NCBI GenBank assembly: GCA_965178655.1
Contig: OZ238266.1
Coordinates: forward strand, 1,364,001-1,428,000
Direction of reading: 5' to 3'
Origin: GCA-2733415 sp965178655
GTDB taxonomy: Bacteria; Bacteroidota; Bacteroidia; Flavobacteriales; Flavobacteriaceae
Length of the DNA stretch: 64,000 bases
Part shown: positions 8,252 through 17,087 of the stretch, one piece after another
Layout of the letters: each line of letters opens with the position of its first letter
Numbering within the stretch: position 1 is the stretch's first letter
Program-made: the position numbers and the translations under genes
The notes under the pieces: model-generated
Told to the model about the DNA's origin: nothing
What the model saw: the letters and a program-made list of their open reading frames with translations, nothing else
Database searches by the model: none

Positions 8252-9655
8252 TTATAGGGTTGAGGGACAAACATAGTCGGTAAGCGGCATGGTAGTCTCT
8301 TTAATGTCCGAGAATCCGCCTTTTACATCGGTTAGGTTATGGATGCCTCTACTTTTTAAAATAGACGCTGCAATAACAGACCTGTATCCGCCAGCACAGT
8401 GAATGTAGCAATTATCATCTCCTGAATAGGCTTTTAAATAGTCGTTAATAGCGCTTAAAGGGGTATGAATAGCGTTTTTAATATGTGCTGAAAGGAATTC
8501 TCCGTTTTTTCTAACGTCAAAAATCTTTTCGTTGCTATGCTCTTGTTCAAATGCTTTTGCGCTAATAGAGCGTAGGGAGTCGGTTTCTTTTCCGGCGTTT
8601 TTCCAAGCGGCAATACCGCCACTTAAAAAACCAAGGGTATTATCGAACCCTACTCTAGCAAGTCTGGTAATGGTTTCGGCTTCTCTACCTTCAGGTGTTA
8701 CTAAAATAATTGGTTGGTTAACATCGCCAATTAAAGTCCCAACCCAAGGTGCAAATCCACCATCAATACCAATAAAAATACTTCTAGGGATATGGCTCTT
8801 TACATAAGTATCTTGGTGGCGAACATCTAAAATAAGTGCGCCAGTTTGCTCAACAAGTGTTTCCACTTCTAAAGGACTAAGGGCTTTTGTGCCACGTGTA
8901 ATAACTTCGGCCACGTCTGGGTATCCTTCCTTGTTCATTTTTACATTTGCAGGAAAGTATGCAGGTGGTGGTGGTATACCTTCGGTAAGTTCATCAATAA
9001 ACTCTTCTTTACTCATGTCTGCACGCAGGGCATAGTTGGTATTTTTTTGGTCGCCAATAGTACCTACGGTTTCTTTGCTCATGTTTTTTCCGCAGGCAGA
9101 TCCCGCGCCATGGGCAGGATATACAATAACATCATCTGCTAAAGGCATGATTTTAGTACGCAAACTGTTGTATAGGTATCCAGCCAAATCACGCTCGGTA
9201 ACAAGGCCTGCTTTTTGTGCTAAATCTGGTCGTCCTACATCTCCTAAAAACAGGGTGTCTCCACTAAAAATAGCATGGTTTTTTCCGTTTTCATCAATAA
9301 CTAGAAAGGTGCTACTCTCCATGGTATGTCCGGGAGTATGTAATACTTTTATGCTAATGTTACCCAGTTTAAACACTTGGTTATCGGTAGCGCTAATAGA
9401 TGGGTAAGGGGTTTGCGCGTTAGGTCCGAAAACAATCTCGGCACCTGTTTTTTGTGCTAAAGTGACATGTCCGCTTACAAAATCGGCATGAAAATGTGTT
9501 TCAAACACATATTTTATATTGGCATTATCTTGTTTTGCCTGATTAATATAGCCATCAACTTCACGTATGGGATCAATAATAGCCGCTTCTCCGTTGCTTT
9601 CTACGTAGTAAGCACCTTGTGCTAAGCATCCGGTATATAGTTGTTCTATTTTCAT
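8252..9655 (-). CDS. MBL-fold persulfide dioxygenase fused to two rhodanese domains
   Basis: 467 aa. Residues 1-230 are a metallo-beta-lactamase fold of the ETHE1/persulfide dioxygenase type: THFHADFVSGH, LHTPGHT, SGDTLFLGDVGRPDL and YPAHGAGSACGK supply the metal ligands. Two rhodanese-like domains follow (about 260-355 and 360-460). The first lacks Cys in the active-site loop (VTPEGREAE); the second has IHCAGGYRS. The family oxidises glutathione or protein persulfides to sulfite. The next upstream gene encodes a TauE-type exporter, consistent with sulfite export. Confidence 0.9.
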   Translation of the reverse strand: MKIEQLYTGCLAQGAYYVESNGEAAIIDPIREVDGYINQAKQDNANIKYVFETHFHADFVSGHVTLAQKTGAEIVFGPNAQTPYPSISATDNQVFKLGNISIKVLHTPGHTMESSTFLVIDENGKNHAIFSGDTLFLGDVGRPDLAQKAGLVTERDLAGYLYNSLRTKIMPLADDVIVYPAHGAGSACGKNMSKETVGTIGDQKNTNYALRADMSKEEFIDELTEGIPPPPAYFPANVKMNKEGYPDVAEVITRGTKALSPLEVETLVEQTGALILDVRHQDTYVKSHIPRSIFIGIDGGFAPWVGTLIGDVNQPIILVTPEGREAETITRLARVGFDNTLGFLSGGIAAWKNAGKETDSLRSISAKAFEQEHSNEKIFDVRKNGEFLSAHIKNAIHTPLSAINDYLKAYSGDDNCYIHCAGGYRSVIAASILKSRGIHNLTDVKGGFSDIKETTMPLTDYVCPSTL

Positions 9656-9680
9656 TGTATTAAGTATTAAATTAAGGGCT

Positions 9681-10493
9681 TTATTGTTCTAAAATAAACT
9701 CCATATAAAATATAAAGGCGGCCATGATAAATATAAATACGCCAAAGCCTTTTTTTAGTTTTTTTCCGTCTATAAAAGTACTTAGATAGCTTCCTATAAA
9801 AATACCAATAAAAGATATTGCTGTAAAAATACTTAGAAATTTCCAATCTATTTGCATTGTAACAGCATCTCCTAGAAAAAACCCAGATAATGATTTTACA
9901 GCAATGATGATTAAAGAGGTTCCTATAGCTTTTTTCATTTCCAAATTAGCGAGTAATACTAAGGCTGGAATAATTAAAAATCCGCCGCCAGCACCAATAA
10001 AACCAGTTATACCACCAACAAGAATTCCTTCAATAAAAATAAGAAGGTAGTTGTATTTGTTGTTACTTTCGGTATTGCTAGCAGTGTCTTTTCGTACTTT
10101 TAACATTGATATTCCTGCAGGAATCATTAACACTGCAAATAGTCCAAATAATGCCATTCGTCGTGTAAAATCCAGTTCGTTAATTGTAAATAAAACATCT
10201 GGCAGGTTAGGAATAATGTATTTTCTAACGCTGGCTACCCCTACAATTGCAGGCGCACCAAACACGAGTGCTGTTTTCCAGTCTACAAAACCTCGTAGGT
10301 GTTGTTTTACGCCACCTATCAAAGCACTTGCGCCTACAATAAATAAAGAGTATGCGGTAGCAAGTTTTTCGTTAATACCAAAGAGATAGGCGAGTACCGG
10401 AACGGCTAAAATAGATCCGCCACCGCCAATTAGTCCTAAAGAGAGGCCTATAAGCAGCGCAGAAAAATATCCTATTAACTCGGGTAAACTCAT
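9681..10493 (-). CDS. TauE/SafE-family membrane exporter (probable sulfite/sulfur-anion)
   Basis: 270 aa with about eight hydrophobic segments and the paired family signatures LGLIGGGGSILAVPVLAYL near residue 20 and TGFIGAGGGFLIIPALV near 170. TauE/SafE proteins export sulfite, sulfoacetate and similar anions. Its start overlaps the Crp regulator stop by 4 bp and it is 25 bp upstream of the persulfide dioxygenase gene, which supports sulfite as substrate by inference. Confidence 0.88.
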   Translation of the reverse strand: MSLPELIGYFSALLIGLSLGLIGGGGSILAVPVLAYLFGINEKLATAYSLFIVGASALIGGVKQHLRGFVDWKTALVFGAPAIVGVASVRKYIIPNLPDVLFTINELDFTRRMALFGLFAVLMIPAGISMLKVRKDTASNTESNNKYNYLLIFIEGILVGGITGFIGAGGGFLIIPALVLLANLEMKKAIGTSLIIIAVKSLSGFFLGDAVTMQIDWKFLSIFTAISFIGIFIGSYLSTFIDGKKLKKGFGVFIFIMAAFIFYMEFILEQ

Positions 10494-11122
10494 AATGCAA
10501 TAACTGTTATACTATTTCGGTGAAGCTTTATTTTTCCTTGGTTCTCTAATTTTTTTAGTAGCCTAGAAATGACCACCCTTGAGGTGTGTAATTCATACGC
10601 TATTTCTTGATGGGTATTGCTAATAACAGTATCGTTAGTAATGTGTACCTTATCGTTTAAATATTTTAGCAGGCGTTGATCCATCTTTAAAAACGCAATG
10701 TTATCAATGGTATTAAGCATTTCCATAAGACGATTATGGTAGCTTTCAAACACAAAGTTTCGCCAACTTCGGTATTTACCAGTCCATTCTTCCATTTTTT
10801 CTACAGGCACCATAATGAGTTCGGTATCTAGCTCAGCAATAGCACGAACCTCACTTTTGGCATTTCCTAAGCAGCAAGATAGGGTCATGGCACAAGTATC
10901 GCCTCGTTCTAAAAAGTAAAGCAACAATTCATCGCCATCATCATCATCACGCATAATTTTTATAGCACCACTAATTAGTAAAGGCATGGCTGTAATATAT
11001 TGTCCCACCCCCATAATTGTTGTTCCTTCAGGAACAGATTTGTGTATGCCTACCGTATTAATTTCGGCTAATAATTCTTGTTCAAATAAGTGGCCGTAAT
11101 GTGCTTTAAGTACTTCAATCAT
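10490..11122 (-). CDS. Crp/Fnr-family transcriptional regulator
   Basis: 210 aa. An N-terminal cyclic-nucleotide-binding-like beta roll (about 15-130) is followed by a dimerisation helix and a C-terminal winged HTH (NTHQEIAYELHTSRVVISRLLKKLENQGKI). A CC pair occurs in TLSCCLGNAKSE, which might sense redox or sulfide, but this is speculation. As first gene of the sulfur operon, with a 4-bp overlap to tauE, it is likely the local regulator. Confidence 0.9.
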   Translation of the reverse strand: MIEVLKAHYGHLFEQELLAEINTVGIHKSVPEGTTIMGVGQYITAMPLLISGAIKIMRDDDDGDELLLYFLERGDTCAMTLSCCLGNAKSEVRAIAELDTELIMVPVEKMEEWTGKYRSWRNFVFESYHNRLMEMLNTIDNIAFLKMDQRLLKYLNDKVHITNDTVISNTHQEIAYELHTSRVVISRLLKKLENQGKIKLHRNSITVIAL

Positions 11123-11169
11123 GCGCCGAAGATACTCAATTTTTAGTCTTTTTAGGGCGTTAAATGGGT

Positions 11170-11889
11170 CTATTTTGTGTCTGGAATTTTTAAAACCATC
11201 CCTTTTTTTAGGCTTAGCCCATCAACATGTCCTGCTATTTTACCATCGTCTGTTTTTACATGTATGTGCATGTTGGTAGTATGGTGTGTAAAAACGGCAT
11301 GGTGTGCATCAGAATAAAATCCTAACATTTTAACCGCTGTATGTTGTACAGTACCATGTAAGCCCGATTTAATGTGCTTTTCATGAGAGTGCTCGGTATC
11401 GCCATCTTTCCAGTTAATAACGTGCCAGTCAAATGATTTTGGGGTACCCTCTAATAAAAAAGGAAAAGGTTTTTTAATATTTATATGATGTGCAGCAGCT
11501 GTTTCTGCAATATAGGCTTCCAATTGCTCATAACTTTCTATGTTATTGGGAATCTTAATCGTTTTCCATTTGTTAACGGTAGCATACACAAGCAGGCTAG
11601 CCTTTTTGTTAAATGAATAATCAAACTGTAATGCATTGTCAATAACGGCAGTATTAAACGGTTTCCCGTTAAATATTTGCACCTCTCCTTTAAGATTTTC
11701 AATGGCACCAAGCGCATATAGGTTTTCGGTGTTTTTAAATGTTTTTAAATCTGCTTTTGCAGAAAGGTCTCCCTTGTGCATCATGTTTTTTAACGCCCCT
11801 TTATAGCTTACGGTATAGCTGTTGTTAACTTTTTTAGGGGTGCTACACGAACTGGCAATAGCTAATAATAATATAAAAATTGGTTTCAT
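11170..11889 (-). CDS. Acetolactate decarboxylase-like lipoprotein
   Basis: 239 aa. The N-terminus is a lipoprotein signal (LLLAIASSCSTPKK, Cys near residue 15). The C-terminal half contains HTTNMHIHVKTDDGKIAGHV, which resembles the zinc-binding HxH...GGHV motif of alpha-acetolactate decarboxylases, with the spacing conserved. Classical enzymes convert acetolactate to acetoin and may be secreted, but a lipid-anchored form next to sulfur genes is unexpected. It could alternatively be a non-catalytic family member. The stop is 47 bp upstream of the Crp gene. Confidence 0.7.
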   Translation of the reverse strand: MKPIFILLLAIASSCSTPKKVNNSYTVSYKGALKNMMHKGDLSAKADLKTFKNTENLYALGAIENLKGEVQIFNGKPFNTAVIDNALQFDYSFNKKASLLVYATVNKWKTIKIPNNIESYEQLEAYIAETAAAHHINIKKPFPFLLEGTPKSFDWHVINWKDGDTEHSHEKHIKSGLHGTVQHTAVKMLGFYSDAHHAVFTHHTTNMHIHVKTDDGKIAGHVDGLSLKKGMVLKIPDTK

Positions 11890-11904
11890 AGATACTAGAT
11901 TGTT

Positions 11905-12093
11905 TTAGTCTTTAATATTAAATACTTTTTCTAAAATATCTTCCATTAAACACCAATTGGTTATAGAAGATTGTAAAAGATTGGCCCCTACAAATGCGGT
12001 AAACCATAACCAGTTAATGTGTACGGTAACTGCTAAAATTACGCTAGTAAGGATAAATGTTCCTGCAATGGCTTTTATAAATCTATTTTTCAT
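11905..12093 (-). CDS. DUF2892 (YgaP-like) membrane protein
   Basis: 62 aa with two hydrophobic helices (about 8-26 and 28-45) and a short Cys-containing tail (TNWCLMEDILEKVF). This matches the inner-membrane DUF2892 module, which in YgaP-type proteins is fused to a rhodanese and moves sulfur-related groups at the membrane. Here it stands alone in the same strand and neighbourhood as the rhodaneses, so a shared sulfur role is inferred. Confidence 0.75.
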   Translation of the reverse strand: MKNRFIKAIAGTFILTSVILAVTVHINWLWFTAFVGANLLQSSITNWCLMEDILEKVFNIKD

Positions 12094-12136
12094 ACTTGGG
12101 CAGGTTCAGTAACCTGTTTGTTTTTATTAGTGAATA

Positions 12137-12442
12137 TTAAATATGTTTTTCAATGGGTAGTACAACAGCCTTTACAGGATTGTTTGTTTTTAGACCTGCA
12201 TTAAATTTAGTAATTAAATCAAAGAGGCTTACAATTTTATCTTCATCGGTAAAGGAAAAGAATAGGGTAGACTTGCTTCCTCCTTTTTCACTCGGAAACC
12301 AGCTTGAAGTCATTAATACCGAAGAATTGTTTTTAAAACCTTCAATGGTAGATTCGCTAAAACTATCAATTTTAGCTTGTTTAAATAGCTGAAGTACTTT
12401 TTCTTGGTACTCTTCAACAAGGGTTACAATTACAAGTTTCAT
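12137..12442 (-). CDS. Small PII-like protein in the RND efflux operon
   Basis: 101 aa from the chosen ATG at 12442. A longer frame begins at 12478, but this would overlap the RND gene by 23 bp, and MKLVIVTLVEEYQEKVLQLF gives a natural first strand and helix. The pattern (beta strand, amphipathic helix, Ser/Gly-rich loop, LFFSFTDEDKIVSLFDLI, NPVKAVVLPIEK) resembles the GlnB/PII-like fold of small trimeric regulators found with metal or RND pumps. No PII T-loop signature is evident, so the call rests on pattern and context. It is 13 bp downstream of the RND gene. Confidence 0.5.
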   Translation of the reverse strand: MKLVIVTLVEEYQEKVLQLFKQAKIDSFSESTIEGFKNNSSVLMTSSWFPSEKGGSKSTLFFSFTDEDKIVSLFDLITKFNAGLKTNNPVKAVVLPIEKHI

Positions 12443-12455
12443 ATATAAATTGTTT

Positions 12456-15400
12456 TTAGTTATGTTTTTTATGTTCAATAAGGTAGTACATTAACGGTAC
12501 TACCAGTAATGTAAGAATAGTAGAGATGATAGTTCCTCCCATTAATGAAATGGCTAAGCCTTGAAAAATAGGATCAAAAAGAATTACAAAAGCACCAATA
12601 ACAACGGTTCCTGCGGTTAATAGTATTGGTGTGGTACGCACAGCACCTGCTTCAATAGCGGCTTGTTTTAAAGGTACACCTTCTGCAACACGCAGGTTAA
12701 TAAAGTCTATAAGCAGTACGGAGTTTCTAACCATAATACCCGCCAGAGCAATCATACCAATAAAGGAAGTTGCGGTAAAAAAGGCACCCATTACCCAGTG
12801 TCCTAAAACAATTCCTATAAGAGAAAGGGGTATAGCAACCATCATTACAACAGGTGCTTTAAAATTCTGAAACCACCCTACAATTAGAATATAGATAATA
12901 ATAATAGCACCTAAAAAGGCAATCCCTAAGTCGCGAAAAACCTCTAAGGTAATCTGCCATTCTCCATCCCATTTTACAGTATAATTATCTTCGTATTGTG
13001 GTTGAGATAAATAGTTTTCGCTTAAACTAGCACCTTTAGGTAAGGTGATTTTTTCTAGTTCTTTATCCATTCCTAAAATAGCGTATACCGGACTCTCTAA
13101 TTCGCCTGCCATATCAGCCATAACATAAACAACACGTTTTTGGTTTTTACGATAAATACTTTTTGCTTTGGTTTGTGGTTTAATGGTTACTAGGTCTCCA
13201 ATAGCTACCATAGTACCGTTGTTAGATTTTATTTGCAACTGAGCAATAGCATTAACGTTTGTTTTTTCTTTTTCATCTAAAGCTAAAAGTATACCTACTT
13301 GTTCTGCACTACGAGCATCATACAATGTTGTAAAAGCAGTGTTTGATAAAGCCATATGCATAACGCTTGTTATTTGTTGCGGACTAACGCCATAAAGCAT
13401 TGCTTTTTCTTTATTAATAACAAAGGCATAGCTTGTTTGGTTGTCTTCTACCATCCAATCAACATCTACAACATCATTGGTATTGTTTAAGATGCCTTGT
13501 ACTTGATTGGCAATATCAATTTGCGTATCGTAATCAGGGCCATATATCTCTGCAACAATGGTAGATAGTACAGGAGGTCCTGGAGGAACTTCTACCATTT
13601 TTACATTGGCATTGTATTTTTTAGCAATTTTCTGAATTTCTGGTCTAAATAGCTTTGCAATATCATGACTCTGATTGCTGCGTTCTTTTTTGTCAATAAG
13701 GTTTACTTGAATATCTGCCATATTGCTTCCGCCACGTAAATCGTAATGACGTACCAGTCCATTAAATGTAATAGGTGCTGAGGTACCTACATAACTTTGA
13801 TAGTTAACAACTTCAGGTCTTGTAGCTAGAAACTGAGCAATTTCTTTAGCAACCATTGCTGTGCGTTCTAAGGTTGTACCTTCCGGCATATCAATAACCA
13901 CTTGAAATTCATTTTTATTATCAAAAGGCAACATTTTAACCGCTACTGTTTTTGTAAAAAATAGCGCCATAGAGCCTACTAATAGTAAAAAAGTACCTCC
14001 TAAAAACAAACGTCTTTTTAGTTTGTTTTCAATTAATGGTCGCTCAAGAGCGTTATATACTTTGTAGATAAGGGTGTCTTCTAAAGGTTTTTGAGGCGTT
14101 TCTTTTTGTCCCTTTTTGTCTTTTTCTCGTAAAAATATGTATCCTAAATATGGTGTAATAGTTAAGGCAACAAATAGCGACAGTAGCATGGCTATAGACG
14201 CACCAATTGGCATAGGCGACATATATGGCCCCATTAACCCAGATACAAAAGCCATAGGCAATACAGAAGCAATAACGGTAAAGGTGGCTAATATTGTAGG
14301 GTTTCCAACTTCGTTAATAGCATATAAGGCTGCTTGCTTAAAAGGCAATCGTTTCATTTTAAAATGGCGATGCATATTTTCGGCTATAATAATAGAGTCA
14401 TCTACCACAATTCCTGTAACAAATACCAGTGCAAATAGTGTAATTCGATTTAAGGTATAGTCAAGCATATAGTAACTAAGCAGTGTTAGTGCAAAGGTGA
14501 TAGGTACCGACAAGAATACTACTAGTCCGCCGCGCCACCCCATGGCAAGCATAACTACAAATGTTACGGCAATTATAGATCCGATAAGGTGTAATAGTAA
14601 CTCTGATACTTTTTTAGAAGCAGTTTCTCCGTAATTTCTAGACACCTCAACATGTACCTCATCAGGAATTAAAGTTGTTTTTAAGTGTGTTATTTTATCC
14701 AGAATAACTTCCGAAATTTTCATAGCATCTGCGCCTTTTCTTTTGGCTACAGAAATGGTTATTGCAGGATATTCTGAAGGGTGATTCTTGATTTTATCAC
14801 TTGCTTGTCCAAAACCTAGAGACACATAATTAGACGGAATTTCGGCACCATCAATAACAGTAGCTATTTGGTTTAAGTATACAGGATTGTTTTCATGAAC
14901 ACCAACCACTAAATTCTCTACCTCATGAGCTGTCTTTAAAAAGTTTCCAGCAGTAACTAAAAACTCAGTGTCCATTTGGTTAAATTTTCCAGTAGGGAGT
15001 TGGTGGTTGTTGGCAGTAATTGTTTGTGCTACAGAGAGCATGTCAATTGCGCTTGCAGCCATTTTTTCTTTATCAAGAACAACGCGTAAGTTTCGTTTGC
15101 GTCCTCCTATTGTTTTTGTAATAGCCACATCAGCTACTTTTTCAATTTCCGAACGCACCTCTTGTGCCAATTGGTGTAGTTGGTGGTCGTCATAAGTATC
15201 ACTCCATAGTGTAAGACCTAGCATAGGAACATCATCAATAGCGCGGGTTTTTATTAGTGGCATACTCACCCCTTTAGGCAGTTGATCCATATGCTTATTA
15301 ACCTCGTTATATAGCTTTACAAAAGAGCGTTCAATATCTTCTCCAACATAAAACTGAACAATTAGCATCCCTTGGTTTTCCATGGCTGTAGAATAGACAT

Positions 15401-15650
15401 ACTCAACCCCTTTAATGTTTGAAATAAGCTGTTCTAAAGGTTTTAAAACATGTGACTCTACGGCGGTCGGACTTGCTCCTGGGTACCCTACAAAAATATC
15501 TGCCATAGGCACATCTATTTGTGGTTCTTCCTCTCGTGGAATTAAAAATGAGCTATATACACCAATGACCATAAATACAATCATAAGTAATACAGTGAGT
15601 TTTGACCCTATAAAACTTTTTGCAATTTTTCCTGCTAAACCATCTTTCAT
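12456..15650 (-). CDS. RND-family efflux pump inner-membrane protein
   Basis: 1064 aa, a full-length RND transporter. TM1 lies near residues 15-35, a large periplasmic porter loop follows (PMADIFVGYPGASP.AVE), then a TM2-6 cluster around 345-520 with the proton-relay motif VTGIVVDDSIIIAEN, a second porter loop and TM7-12 at the C-terminus. It pumps small molecules or metals out together with the adaptor at 15917 and the TolC at 17088 on the same strand. Substrate class cannot be fixed: the sequence looks closer to the HAE/CusA-like group of Bacteroidota than to E. coli AcrB. Confidence 0.92.
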   Translation of the reverse strand: MKDGLAGKIAKSFIGSKLTVLLMIVFMVIGVYSSFLIPREEEPQIDVPMADIFVGYPGASPTAVESHVLKPLEQLISNIKGVEYVYSTAMENQGMLIVQFYVGEDIERSFVKLYNEVNKHMDQLPKGVSMPLIKTRAIDDVPMLGLTLWSDTYDDHQLHQLAQEVRSEIEKVADVAITKTIGGRKRNLRVVLDKEKMAASAIDMLSVAQTITANNHQLPTGKFNQMDTEFLVTAGNFLKTAHEVENLVVGVHENNPVYLNQIATVIDGAEIPSNYVSLGFGQASDKIKNHPSEYPAITISVAKRKGADAMKISEVILDKITHLKTTLIPDEVHVEVSRNYGETASKKVSELLLHLIGSIIAVTFVVMLAMGWRGGLVVFLSVPITFALTLLSYYMLDYTLNRITLFALVFVTGIVVDDSIIIAENMHRHFKMKRLPFKQAALYAINEVGNPTILATFTVIASVLPMAFVSGLMGPYMSPMPIGASIAMLLSLFVALTITPYLGYIFLREKDKKGQKETPQKPLEDTLIYKVYNALERPLIENKLKRRLFLGGTFLLLVGSMALFFTKTVAVKMLPFDNKNEFQVVIDMPEGTTLERTAMVAKEIAQFLATRPEVVNYQSYVGTSAPITFNGLVRHYDLRGGSNMADIQVNLIDKKERSNQSHDIAKLFRPEIQKIAKKYNANVKMVEVPPGPPVLSTIVAEIYGPDYDTQIDIANQVQGILNNTNDVVDVDWMVEDNQTSYAFVINKEKAMLYGVSPQQITSVMHMALSNTAFTTLYDARSAEQVGILLALDEKEKTNVNAIAQLQIKSNNGTMVAIGDLVTIKPQTKAKSIYRKNQKRVVYVMADMAGELESPVYAILGMDKELEKITLPKGASLSENYLSQPQYEDNYTVKWDGEWQITLEVFRDLGIAFLGAIIIIYILIVGWFQNFKAPVVMMVAIPLSLIGIVLGHWVMGAFFTATSFIGMIALAGIMVRNSVLLIDFINLRVAEGVPLKQAAIEAGAVRTTPILLTAGTVVIGAFVILFDPIFQGLAISLMGGTIISTILTLLVVPLMYYLIEHKKHN

Positions 15651-15916
15651 TTGTTGTTCTTTTTTGGGCGTTTTATCAGGCTATTCGTTATATCTTTTTG
15701 AGAAAAACTCAAAAAGGATGTCACTGCTATCCTGAACGCAATTAAATTGGTATTATACCAGCTTAACTTCAAAACACGCAATATAAATCAGTTCTATTTC
15801 TCTTTTTTATCGTTAAAAATAATTTCCGTAGCTAAGGCTATGCAAAGGATTTTTGCCTCAAAAAAGAAAAAATACATTCTAATTTATTTATCACTCATTT
15901 TAAAATTAAACTGGTG

Positions 15917-16996
15917 TTATTTTACTGTAATATGTGCGCCGTTATATAATTTTTTATCAGCATTAATAATATATGTTTCTCCAGTTGTTAATCCAGACAA
16001 AACAGCTATATGGTTATTGTGTGTTTGACCAATACGCAACCAACGTAAAATGGCAGTATTGTGTTCGCTAGGAGTGTATATTCCTGTTAACTGACCTTTG
16101 TAAACCAAGGCTTCTTTAGGGATTAACACTTTGTTTGTGTTGTTGTTTTTTACAGAAAATTGTACTGTAGCAAACATTCCCGATAATAAGGTTGCTTTGG
16201 TTTTATTAACCATTATGGTAACAGGATATTGTCCGCCATTATTTTGTGCAGAGCTACTAACTTCAGTAACCGTTCCTTGTACTGTTTTTCCAATAGCATC
16301 AATAGTAATGTTAACCGTTTCTCCTTTTTTAATGTTTATAACTTCATGAGCAGAAACAGTTGTGTTTACTTCAAAATCTCCTTCACCTTCCATGTTTAAT
16401 AAAGGCATTCCGGGTGTTGCCATATCTCCTTTGTTATAAAAGCTATGCGTAATTACTCCGGTAAAAGGTGCGGTGATTTTGGCATATTGAAATTGTGCAG
16501 CGACTTCGTTCTTCATTTGCTCAGCAGCCTCTAATTGTGCTTTTGCCATATTAAAATGCGCCGTGATATCGTCCATTTCTTTTTGCGAAACACTATTGCT
16601 TTTAAATAAGTTTTTAAAACGATTATAATCTTTTAGGGCTACAGTGTACCCAGCATTTGCTACAGAAATACCTGCGGCTACTTGCGCTTTTTTGGCCTGT
16701 AAATCGGCATTATTAATACTTAAAAGCACTTGTCCTTTTGTTACTTTGTCGCCTATTTTTACATGAACATCATCTATATGCCCCATGATTCTAGTGCTAA
16801 TTACGGCACTATTTTTAGCAGCAATCTTTCCGCTAGCGTTAATTTGTGTCTGCGTAGTTGTTCCAGATACAACTGCTGTGGTTACGGTAATAGCAGGCGC
16901 TGTAGGCGTGTTTTCTTTTTCTTGACTAGATCCGCAACTTGTACTTATAGTGGCAAGTACTAGTGCAATAAGGAGGTAAATATTTGTTTTTAACAT
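15917..16996 (-). CDS. RND periplasmic adaptor (membrane fusion) lipoprotein
   Basis: About 359 aa from the ATG at 16996. The frame stays open to an ATG at 17083, but MLKTNIYLLIALVLATISTSCGSS is a clear lipoprotein signal. It has barrel-sandwich/lipoyl halves (GHIDDVHVKIGDKVTKGQVL and ITAPFTGVITHSFYNKGD), an alpha-hairpin between them, a beta-barrel (KKGETVNITIDAIGKTVQGTV) and a membrane-proximal domain. It bridges the RND pump and the TolC channel. The 266-bp gap to the RND gene holds no ORF but has a 9-bp hairpin at 15694-15716. Confidence 0.92.
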   Translation of the reverse strand: MLKTNIYLLIALVLATISTSCGSSQEKENTPTAPAITVTTAVVSGTTTQTQINASGKIAAKNSAVISTRIMGHIDDVHVKIGDKVTKGQVLLSINNADLQAKKAQVAAGISVANAGYTVALKDYNRFKNLFKSNSVSQKEMDDITAHFNMAKAQLEAAEQMKNEVAAQFQYAKITAPFTGVITHSFYNKGDMATPGMPLLNMEGEGDFEVNTTVSAHEVINIKKGETVNITIDAIGKTVQGTVTEVSSSAQNNGGQYPVTIMVNKTKATLLSGMFATVQFSVKNNNTNKVLIPKEALVYKGQLTGIYTPSEHNTAILRWLRIGQTHNNHIAVLSGLTTGETYIINADKKLYNGAHITVK

Positions 16997-17087
16997 GCTA
17001 AAAGGATTGTTTTTAGTGAGTGATATTGTTTTACTTATCTTAGGTTTGTGTGTTGTGTTATATTCGTGAGTATTTAATGTCATCTGT

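Noticed and set aside
11127..11134. TATCTTCG on the minus strand as a Crp operon promoter
   Set aside because: It lies only 5 bp before the start codon and has a mismatch, so support is too weak.
15694..15716. 9-bp hairpin CTTTTTGAG..CTCAAAAAG
   Set aside because: It is not followed by a T tract on either usable strand, so it was not called a terminator.
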